From Lumbricus terrestris (Eukaryota; Annelida; Clitellata; Crassiclitellata; Lumbricidae): DNA of 64,000 bases. Positions 45,006-56,331 of this stretch are shown piece by piece. The position numbers were made by a program, and so were the translations under genes. The notes beneath the pieces are model-generated. The model had not been told where the DNA came from. It made no database searches and saw only the letters and a list, made by a program, of their open reading frames with translations. The stretch covers positions 41,533,587 to 41,597,586 of the forward strand of contig OX457043.1 of the NCBI GenBank assembly GCA_949752735.1, given 5' to 3'. Position 1 is the stretch's first letter. Each line of letters begins with the position of its first letter.

Positions 45006-47850
45006 GTTCTTTGTTCTTGTGTCCGGCCAAGCAATCACGAATCGCTCACTTAGTCTACTTTAATAATCATACATTTTGCATTTTAAGCATTTTAATACTG
45101 GTAGTACGAGACTAAATATATAGCCCCCGGTTACTTATCATAGTTGAGTAGGCTTAACTGTGTAGGCCTACCTAAAGGCCCATACTATCGCTGAAGCTGC
45201 CTATATCATGTATATTTGCAGTTATTGCTACGCTTTGTATTTTAGGAGGTCGTGAAAAGCTTGCAGACGGGCAGGTCAACACTGCCGGTGTCACGAAATA
45301 GAGTATCCCCCGTATTAATTGTATCCCCCAAATTTAAAAAAGTCGAAAAAACCGCTTCCGTTTGTATTTTTTTTGCGCATTATTTTTCATCTGATTTGTT
45401 TTGAACAATGACACTAACAGGTATGTTTATTCCTACTAGATAATTTGTTTTGCCCTGTTTTAGAGCACTTAAAACTTTTAAAACGCTTAAGAACACTCAG
45501 AGACACTAAATAAATTCGAGTTGCCTTTATCTGAGCATTGCTTAGGACACTTAAAACAATTAGTCACTTTAAATTCTGATTACAACATAATTTTTTTCAT
45601 TATGCTGATTTTTCAAAAACGGGGATAGAATGGTTTATCCCCCCCGGATAGTATAGACCAGTTGATTTCATCGGGGGGATAGATTAATTCATCCCCCCGG
45701 ATAGCTTTCAGGGGGATACTCCGTTTCGTGTCACCGGCTGAGCCACCAATCATGCGTGCACTGGTCTAGGCTATTGCAATATTCAGCAGTTCCGCCCTCC
45801 GACTCTAATATAGGTCGATGACTGTCATTAATTGGTGTGGACTTTGTTACGCATAGGATATGCCACAAGACTCACAAGAGGTCGTTGGAGTAGATTTATC
45901 GGCTAATGCGGCTCTTGCAGATTCGCGTTTGTAAATTCTGGTCTCTTGTGTGGCTCTTTTGTAGAAGCTGACCAAGCTCAAATGATGTGTCAAATTCATT
46001 TACTATAGTGTGTCGATCGGATCACTAAATCTGAAATCTGCATTTGTGGGATCTCAAAATCACTTCAATTGTGAATACCATTCACTATTGCCTTCTGCGT
46101 ACCTGTCTGTCTGCCTGCCTGCCTGCCTGCTTGCCTGTCTGTATGCGTTTCTGCCTGCCTGTCTGCCTGCCTGCCTGACCCGTTGGACATTGGCTCTCTG
46201 AGTCTCTGTCTACAGGTATTGTTTTGACTAAACGAATGTGCAGGCTATAAGTTGATCCATTCGACTTGGCTTTAGTGGGTACTGAAGGAATCTCGAGATC
46301 ACAACTAAAATTGCATACGTAGGCTACTTTCATACTTTTGTTACGCTGCAAGTCGCGGTAAATTAAGCGATCAATTATGTAGCGCCTTTAAACCGTCGGA
46401 TATTTAAGAGAATAGTAGATCTAAGCGGTTGAAAGACCTTCTGACTAAACAGCGATAAGCTAGACGACTTATCTGAATGGAAATTTCAGAAAACGATTGG
46501 ACGCTGTCACTCTGAGAAGTTGGGAACGCTGGAATCACAATTTGAGTTTAAGGCGAGGCATCCAGCCTGCGCTTCTAACTCATAAGAGAAAAACAATGAT
46601 GAAGAAACACCACATAGATAAACAATGACCACGAATCATTTTTCTATGTCTCAAAGCATTATCATTTACTGAACTTTTCCTATTCACACGAAATGGTCAC
46701 AATTGAAAAATGATCTGGGTCATCTCCATGTAGGGAAGCATTCCATGACGATGACGATACATGAAAACAACTAGTTGTGTAATTGATAGATATCAGGAAG
46801 CTTTAGTAATCCATACTGCACAAATAAGACAGAAGAATTGAGTAGTCTTTCAACACCACTGATGCCCCTTAATTAATGCTCGTTTTTGTAAGATTGTCAA
46901 TTTTTAAAAAGTCTTTTGTAGGCCTAATAAATTAGCAGTCATCGATGAACATAGGCTACTTTAGATATTCTTCCCATCTCTGCCCTGGTATCTCTAACGA
47001 GTAGGTGGGAAGAACGCTGTTCAATTCTCAGTCAAATCAAGAACCTAACGGAATTCGAAGATTTCAGGACTGGGGGCCGTCTCCAAAACTCCGAAGTATC
47101 ATCGTGTGGTCAGGTCATAATATCCTTGTTGCTCAGTCATTCAATCAGTCAAAATTAGATTTAATCGCGAATTTCGTAAGTTTACCAAATACATCTTTAT
47201 AATAGCTAGCTGTTAATAACGTTAATACTATTTATAAAAGCTATCTATTACAAAGACGTTCATGGTCGTACACGATCAAAAAAGGGCGTTTAAGTTAACC
47301 ATTGAGATAGGTTTACATTAGCCTATAAACGCTTTATATTATACGTAATTTTGCATAGGCCTATTAGTCTATAATTATTACAATTATATAGGCCTACATG
47401 CAGCATGTAGCACTAGTAATATATTATAGGCCTAGAATGAATTATGAGTGATAAATTTATATATTGTACACCCAAATGGGATTAATATCATTTTGTCGAA
47501 ATCACGTGTTTTCATCATTGCATATCACCATTGTTCTTTGTTGTTTTTGTTCTGCTTTGCGTAAGAATATCTGACATCGTGTCATTGACACGCGTAATTA
47601 AAACTAAAAATACGAACTTCTATAGTTTCTATTGTGATCAGTTTGCAAATGAATCGTAATCGTTATAGCACAAACTTCGCTACAAACTAAGCAAAGAGAG
47701 GAAAGCGCTAGCCTACTTTAAATCAATCGATAGACTATTGTTATTTTGTTTAACGTGATTGATATTGTCATTTGTTTCCAGTATTAAAAACATTGTCAGT
47801 GTCTTTACGTTTGAAAATCGTTTAAGTCTTTTAATGTAGAGTCTCTTTGA
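45006..47850. other. Intergenic region between gene B start and gene C end
   Basis: Bases 45006-46710 are the upstream flank of gene B, alignable with that of gene A. Homology ends near 46710, the right border of the duplication. The rest (46711-47850) is AT-rich with no recognised gene or element. CTGT/CTGC simple repeats are at 46100-46175. Confidence 0.6.
45286..45736. mobile_element. MITE with GTATCCCCC inverted repeats (copy in gene B flank, inverted)
   Basis: Starts CGGTGTCACGAAATAGAGTA and ends, inverted, CGGTGACACGAAACGGAGTA. The internal sequence matches 26020-26475 in reverse orientation. The equivalent site upstream of gene A (about 25300, GTCAACACCGGCTGAT) is uninterrupted. Confidence 0.9.
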
Positions 47851-50800
47851 CTAGAAGTTAGTGGAATCTAGACGCTTCAGTCCCTTGGCCTCATTCAAAG
47901 CGTCTGGTTCGACGACCTCAATCAAGTGGTAAAGCTTCTTGGAGTTTATCCAGCTGTAGTTGTTGTCAAAGCGAACGACATCTAGCGAACAGAAAGCAAC
48001 GCCATAAATTAGCAACAACGCCGCACAAAGCAATAAAAAAAGACATTAAGAATGACATGTTCAAGTCAAGTCAAAGTCAAATTGTTTATTCAAAGAGACC
48101 AATGAATAAGGACAATCAATAAACAGCAAAAACGATACTGACAAAATAAGAAAACACAATGTAAATCATGAACAAAACATCAGAGTATTTTTACCACCAG
48201 ATTAACTCTTAGCTACTTTCGTTGGCTCATACAATAATTAGATCTGCAAAAATTACCAACTCAAAATCTGAATTTCAACTGCCCAAAAATATCTTTCCCG
48301 ACTACACACTCTGTGCGCTAGAATAAACCCTGCTGTGGCTAATAAGATGACATCGCTAGGACTTCACACATAATGGCTGTTTAGTGGCTTTCTCATCGTG
48401 CTTTGCGAGATCTTCATTAGGCATGATGTGGCTACATGCATCGGACATTGAACGAGGATTTCATATTAGAACCATCAAGATGCAACATCAAAATATTGCC
48501 GACATCTTGTGGGCAAATGTAACTCACAAGTTCCAAGAGTTTCGCACTGAATGCTTCCCGATTCTGGTATGACGTGGCAGTCGACCCTTTCGTTTTTGAC
48601 GATGGCCTCCATATCGGATGTCTTCTGTTTCGGGTCGGACGATGTGCGACGATAGATCCCGAAGGCAATGTCGTTGTTATCAGTGAAGAAATTCCAACTG
48701 TACATTGAACGTTGTATTGTAATGAGATGCAAGGTAAAAATCGACATTGGTAAACCAAAAATGCGAAACTGCAGTTTTGATTTATAATCAGTTTGCAACT
48801 CAATCTTGATCGCATATTAACTGCCAGAGTTTTACATGCTTTATGTAGGCCTAGGCAAAATATTTTAGGCCATCTTGACTACTTTGGATAAAATAAAAGT
48901 GTGAAGTGATCATAGCTAGCTAGTCATTGCTAAATACCATGACGAAGAGTATATAGGTCTACTGCAGTAAAAAAATGTGCAAAATCCAGGGAAATCGCCC
49001 TTCTTGCCCCTACGAGCGCAGATGCATAATTATGCCTATCCATAAAAAATTATTTGTCTGACTCTCTGATAGTTTATGCGAATGGATATCGAACGAGTAG
49101 TGAGTACCTGAGCATTGATTTTTTCACTTTGACTGGAAAGTCGAGCTGTAGAGATGATCCTTTCTGAACCGTAACTGCGGTGAATTTGCTCAAATCGTTG
49201 TTTTCCTCCAACATATTCTTCCTGTAGTATTTTTCCGGGATTGTTCCTCCCATGCAGATCTAAGAAAGTGACACATCGTTCTTCGTGCTTATTTCTATAC
49301 TTTTTAAATAAATGTAGGAATAATCATCAAGATTTAAACAACTTTTTAAATCAATGTAGGAATAATCATCAAGATTTAAACAACTTTTAAATCAATGTAG
49401 GAATTATCATCAAGATTTAAACAACTTTTTAAATCAATGTAGGAGTAATCATCAAGATTTAAACAACTTTTTAAATCAATGTAGGAATAATCATCAAGAT
49501 TTAAACAACTTTTTAAATCAATGTAGGAATAATCCTCAAGGTTTAAACACCTTTTTAAATCAATGTAGGAATGATCGTCAAGATTTAAACAACTTTTAAA
49601 ATCAATGTAGGAATTATCATCAAGATTTAAACAACTTTTTAAATCAATGTAGGAATTATCATCAAGATTTAAACAACTTTTTGAATCAATGTAGGAATGA
49701 TCATCAAGATTTAAACAACTTTTTAAATCAATGTAGGAATAATCAACAAGATTTAAACAACTTTTTAAATCAATGTAGGAATGATCGTCAAGATTTAAAC
49801 AACTTTTTAAATCAATGTAGGAATGATCGTCAAGATTTAAACAACTTTTTAAATCAATGTAGGAATTATCATCAAGATTTAAACACCTTTTTAAATCAAT
49901 GTAGGAATGATCGTCAAGATTTAAACAACTTTTTAAATCAATGTAGGAATGATCATCAAGATTTAAACCAATTTGAACCATTTAAACACTATTACAAAAA
50001 TTTGTGTATGTTTGGGTTTAGCGCTCAAGTCGATCTCTATAAGAAATTGTTTTGTGTATGTCATGATGTTTCTCTTATTCTCGGCGGCCATGCCTATCTG
50101 TACGTGTGACTGTCTCTGCGGGTGCGTGCATGCGCTGTGTATACACGGTGTCCCAATTGAACTGATACCCTTTTTGTTTTTGCGATATACTTGCCAATTC
50201 TAAACGAAACTCTATGAAATTTCAGATAATGTAAGAGGGATAAATTATCAATATTTCCGGAAAAGTTTGTCCAATTCCACAAACAGAGTCCGAAGTTATA
50301 CACATTCAAATTTGGACAAAGAAAAATTTAAGTTTCCAACATGTAAAAGATAGGAAATAATTGTTTGCAGCTGCACACCTAACTTTCTAAATTAGTAAAT
50401 ATGACGTCATATTTCCGTAATTTTCACGTGGTTAGGAGACAATAATAAAAATGGTTTTCAGCAAAGATGATTTGAGTTCAATAAAAAAAATTTAAGAGAA
50501 GAAAAACATTACGGTGAAAACTGGTTTTAAAGGAATTTCCTAACAGAAAGTGGTCCACCGCAGCCATGAATCGACTGATTGCAAAAATTGACGCTACTGG
50601 ATCTGCAGGAAAACGTTATGGTGGTGGTAGACTTCATAAGAAACTGTTGGTCTGCTTTCAAGAGAAACTCCAGATTTCATTTCACTAACTCTTTGCTCCC
50701 CCCCCAATAGCCATGATCTTAATCCGCTGGACTACAAGATACGGAGAGTCCATAGGCCTACGTGACGTTGACCACCTCAAACAACGAATTGTGGAAGAAT

Positions 50801-53800
50801 GGAATCGTTTTGATCAAGGGATTGTTGACAATGCAATCAATGAATGGTGAAAGCGCCTTAGAGCATGCATTCGAGCTAACTGAGGACATTTTGAACATCA
50901 GCTTTGAAGAGCAGCAATGGTGCTAGGACAAAATGTCCCCGGACAAAATGTCCCGGACAAAATGTCCCGGACAAAATGTCCCCAGACAAAATGTCCCTTA
51001 CAGAAAGTCGCAGGGTAAAAGTGATGTCCCTACACCAGAGGTTCTCAACCTTTTTCGTCCCGCGACACACCTAAACTTGCGACTAAATTTAGCGACACAT
51101 CATTCAATCGGCATAATGTGAATGTCGTTCGGATTGAAAAGTGTTAAAGTTAGACATGTTTATTTATTTCAAATTTGCTATCAAATTCATTTTTATTTAA
51201 AATACTAAATTGCAGACATATTTAATAAATAAAAGTAATTATATTGAATTGAATTTCTATCAAATTCCTTAGTATGATTCAAAACTTCTAGATTATAGCT
51301 TTGCCCAGAACTGAGTTCTTGAAAATTGTTTATGCATGTCCTTCATTCTGTGATCACATTTCAGCTCAAAGAGTTGTTTACTGTTCATTGTCGTTTAAGT
51401 TTTTTCACAGGTGCTATCGCAAACGTGTTTAAATAGGTTTATGTCATATAGGCCTACGTTTAAAGGTAGTCACAAACGTCATAGCTGCCCCATATCGCGG
51501 TAAAATGGAAAAGATAAATAAAGCGCAATGAATTCTCACTGCAGTCATCCGCTGAACTTCCACAGTATCTGTAATTAAGTCACTGTTAAATTACTTCCCA
51601 AACAGGGCCGGATAAAGGCATGTTCAACATGTTCGGCCGAACAGGGGCCCACACTTTACGGGGCAAAAAGTTCCCGAATTTTTTTAATTTTTGGAAATTT
51701 CAACCAAACGACTAAAAAAGGCATCAAAATTTTTGGCCGAAGATCTGAGAAAATTTCCCGAACAGTGCCCCACATTTCTTAATCCGGCCCTGTTCCCAAA
51801 GGTAAATTTACAATAGGCCTAACAATAAGTTCCTGCGATTTCAACCAATTCATAAGCTGCTGGAGCTAAATAATCGTATGTGTGGGAGAACTTTGCCTAA
51901 ATTTCGTCGACGATATAACTTCGTATTATTTTATTATTGTCGCAGTAGCCTATTCTTGCTAAGAAATTTCATCATTTCCGAAAATACGGGCTCCAAAAAC
52001 TGCGGGCCTGGGTGCTGCAGCACCCTTAGCACCTACCTTAATGCGGACCTGGACGCGAGAATCGGAATTCTTCTAAAATAGTGAACCAAATACAGTTTGC
52101 AATTGGTTGATTTGCTAAGAATGTTCTGTTTTATTCAAAATGACTCGTTTTCATGCATTTAGAGAAGGTGGACTCTTTTTCTCAATGTAGGTATACCTAT
52201 TGCTAGGCGCCCATGCGCTGCGTTTGGGTAGTGTAGAGACATTACTTTTATCCTGGGACATTTTGTCCGGGACATTTTGTCCGGGGACTTTTTGTCCGGG
52301 GACATTTTGTCCGGGGACATTTTGTCCGGGGACTTTTTGTCCGGGGACATTTTGTCCGGGGACATTTTGTCCGGGAACTTTTTGTCCGGGGACATTTTAT
52401 CCGGGGACATTTTGTCCGGGGACATTTTGTCCGGGGACATTTTGTCCGGGGACTTTTTGTCCGGGGACTTTTTGTCCGGGGACATTTTGTCCAGGGACAT
52501 TTTGTCCGGGACACTTTGTCCGGGACATTTTGTCCGGGGACATTTAGTCCGTCCACGGCAGCAATAATTATTGTTGCAAACAATAATTTGCTATCTTTTA
52601 CATGTTGGAAACTTAAAATTTTCTTTACCCAACTTTGAATGTGCATAACTTCGGACTCTGCTGGTGGAATTGGATAACATTTTCAGGAAATATTGATAAT
52701 TTATCCCTCTTACGTGCACTGAAATTTTATAGAGTTTCATTCAGAATTGACAAGTATATCGCTAAAACAAAAATGGTATCAGTTCAATTGGGACACCGTG
52801 TATAATGTGACAAATCATTTCCAGTTCCTTGCCTTCGATTTGCAGTAGGGATCTCCATCCGGATCTGTAGCCGTTCCGCCCCAGTTAACAGGTAACTGGT
52901 CCGCGGCAATGTCCTTCAGCAGGTGCTCCTTGAAGTTACCTGTGGAGCAAGTCCCGAAATTGTAAACCATTTTCAAGGAGTGAGAGTTTCTAATATTTGA
53001 CTGGGTGAGAGAATGTATTTAAGAAACGAGTTGCGAGCGAAGCTCTAAACTCTGAATACCGGAATTATCACAGCATTCAGTTTCCTTTATTCGTTTGGTT
53101 CTTTACGTGTATATCTTTATAATATTATATAAATAAATACATGTATATAGCCTACATTCCTAATAAAAGCAGACTTAGGCGTGATGCCTCATGTCTCTAA
53201 AAAATATGTCTATGTCAGGTAAACATGTTGGTCTCCAGTGGCCTTGATTTTTTCTGTTAAACGCTTCTGCTAGAAATCAGTAAGTTAAATTAACTAAACA
53301 TTGAGAAAGTTGACAACTTCCTGGCTAGAACCATTAGCTAATACGTCAGATTAATGAGCATATAGCCTAACTAATTAATTGATTAAAAACTTTCCAACTC
53401 TAATCATTTCTCCAAATCCATGTGCCTAAAATCCCTGCATTGGCTTCCTGCTTAGCTATTAGCTATTATTCCTGCTATTAGTTTCAAAGCGTGGTTTATA
53501 GGCTAATTCATAAAGCAATAATATACACTAGTCAACAGTCAGTATTTCTAATCGGTCTTCCTAAGAACAAGACAAGACATGCTTTTCGTATATTATTATG
53601 CTTTCACTTACTTCCCATCACTCGGATCTTTCCCCGCGTTTCTTCCGCCAGAAAAGGCTTCACCAAACTGTAAGCGAGTGGGAAAATCGTTGGAGCTGAA
53701 ATTCACCAACAGAACATTGACAAAATATCGTAAAAATATTGAAAAATTGAAGACTACATATAAAATTTATAAATTTTCTCGCGACGACGAAAGTGCCTTT

Positions 53801-56261
53801 ATCACGATAGTAATGATGACACTGATCAAGCGAAAAGTCATTGCAGATGTTGTTGTTGACACTCACAATAATAATCATTACCTCATCGTATCACCGATGA
53901 GGTGATAACGACGACATTAGCCATAACGATGAATAATGACGATAGGAAAGGAGATGATGACGATAATGAAGATGATGGCGACGATGAAGATGATGGCGAC
54001 GATGACGATGATGAAGATGATGGCGACGATGACGATGATGAAGATCATGACGATGATGAAAATGATGGCGATGATGACGATGATGAAGATGATGGCGATG
54101 ATGACGATGATGATGATGAAGATGATGGCGACGATGAAGATGATGGCGATGATGACGATGATGAAAATGATGGCGATGATGACGATGATGAAGATGATGG
54201 CGATGAGATGATGAAGATGATGGCGATGATGACGATGATGAAGATGACGAAGATGATGGCGATGATGACGATGATGAAGATGATGAAGATGATGACGATG
54301 ATGAAGATGACGAAGATGATGGCGATGATGACGATGATGAAGATGATGAAGATGATGACGATGATGACGATGATGAAGATGATGACGATGATGACGATGA
54401 TGACGATGATGGCGATGATGACGATGTTGAAGATGATGGCGATGATGAAGATGATGACGATGATGAAGATGATGACGATGATGAAGATGATGAAGATGAT
54501 GAAGATGATGAAGATGATGACGATGATGAAGATGATGGCGACGATCAAGAGCAAGGTTTTTAAGATTACGAGGTGAACAAAAAAATGATGCAGGTCAAAT
54601 TATGATGAAGGTAAAGATTATGCTCTTAACACATTGACCGCCACGACTATTATTACCGCTACGCCAAGCGAAAGACGCCAAATTATCAACATATGAGATT
54701 CATGAAAAAATTAATGTTTCACTTAATTTTCACACCGGTTCCACCTCACCACCACCATAGATGCATCCCACCGAACCTCCCCATCCCCCACCTAACCCCC
54801 ATTCCTCGCCCCACCGCACCACCTCCCCACCCCACCTCGCCCCATACAGCCACAACCGTTGGGGTAATTTAGTTGTTCGTCCAGGCCACCTCCTCACTTT
54901 GCCCCACCCAGCCCACTCCAACCCCATACCACAACCGTTCAACCCTACCCAACCTCTACCCCAACTCTGCTCCACCCCACCCGTTCCCCACCCCTCCACC
55001 CCGTCCACCGTGTAAAATGGTGAACATATGAAAATCATAAAATATAATATTTTTTTCACACCGGTCCAACCGCACCACCACTCTGGCCGAATCCTACTAA
55101 CCCCCACCCCATCTCTGCTCCACCCGCCTCCACCCCACCCCGCTCCACCCCCGCCCCACCCAACCCAACACCTCCTCGCCAGCATACATCCACACCGGAC
55201 TGGAGCAAATTTTGATATTTTTCCAACCCTCCGTCTCACTTTGCCCCAACCGGGCCACTCGATTCCCATACCACAGCCGTCCAATCCAACCCCAACTCCA
55301 CCCAAAGTCCGGCCCACCCCATTCCCCACACTTCCACATCCCGCAAGACGCTCAACATGTGAAATTCATGAAGAAATATGCCACCTTGGTTTCACACTGG
55401 TCTCACTATGCCACCACCATGGACGCATTACACCAAACCCCAACCCTTCCCCCGCCTCGTTCCACTCCCCCCCCCAATCCCGCATTACCCCACCCCACCC
55501 CGTCCCCAAACATCTCCGGCCTGGAGAAAATTTTGGTTTTTCGCCCAATCCTCCTCCCCACTTTGCCCCCACCCGACCCACCCCAACCCCAAACCCAACC
55601 GTTCAGCTCACCCCACTCCTACCCCAAATCCGTTCCACCCCACCATTTATCCACCCCAATCCGCCCCACAAAACGATCAACTTACGCAAATCATGGAAAT
55701 GTATGTTTCACTGTTTTCACCCAGGCCCTACCGTTCCCACCCCGGCCCAACCCCGGTTCCACCCATCCAATCCCCACCCCATTCACGCCCCACTGTACCT
55801 CACTTGACCCCACTCCTCTGGGGAAAAGGCTAGACGCCAAATATATCTGGATCAAACAGGTCTGACGTCATCATAATTATCGAGCGTGCGTCATCGTTCG
55901 CGTATTTCATCAAAAATTCACTATGGATCGTACTACGAGTTAACTCGTAGTAGGCGTGTGCGGCAGACTTTTCTACTACGAGTTAACTCGTAGTAGGCGG
56001 CCAATGTGTTAATTCAATCAATTAATCAATTAATCAATCACAAACATTTATATCGCACATATAATTTTTTTTTTAATTATGCGATTGATAGTGGTGATGA
56101 TGGTAGCGGCATCGGCGATGATGTGATCGTGTTGTTAGTCGTGAATCAATGTTGGCTCTGACCGTTGACGACATAGGCCGCGTGTAGATAATTGGGATAA
56201 TGCGCCTCTGCCATCATTATCATCTCAACATAGACGTCAATAGCTAAAAGGAAATCACCCG

Positions 56262-56331
<70 letters not shown>

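Larger units (their letters stand above)
50144..52800. mobile_element. Mariner-like element with long inverted repeats, host of a nested element
   Basis: Ends CACGGTGTCCCAATTGAACT inverted at both sides, flanked by TA (50142-50143, 52801-52802). The inverted repeats run about 210-230 bp (50144-50375 and 52570-52800). The interior holds transposase remnants and is interrupted by the element at 50919-52557. It lies in intron 9 of gene C. Confidence 0.88.
54630..56008. mobile_element. piggyBac-like non-autonomous element
   Basis: Flanked by TTAA on both sides (54626-54629, 56009-56012), with inverted ends CACATTGACCGCC and CACATTGGCCGCC. TTAA target duplication and CAC..TTG-like termini are typical of piggyBac-like transposons. 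No transposase is present; the inside is the 330-bp C-rich minisatellite and two palindromes near the right end. Located in intron 7 of gene C. Confidence 0.8.

Noticed and set aside
49376..50109. 201-codon and 142-codon repeat proteins
   Set aside because: They arise from a 42-bp intronic minisatellite whose length is a multiple of three; no start context, splice link or homology.
52159..52646. Frames of GTFCP, GDILS or KMSPD repeats
   Set aside because: Translations of the 15-bp GGACATTTTGTCC array at the end of a transposon-like element.
53902..54576. Aspartate-rich or methionine-rich protein of more than 200 codons
   Set aside because: Product of a GATGAN simple repeat in intron 7 of gene C.
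54730..55865. Proline-rich and glycine/tryptophan-rich open frames
   Set aside because: They follow from the C-rich 330-bp minisatellite; three overlapping frames on one strand and more on the other cannot all be genes.
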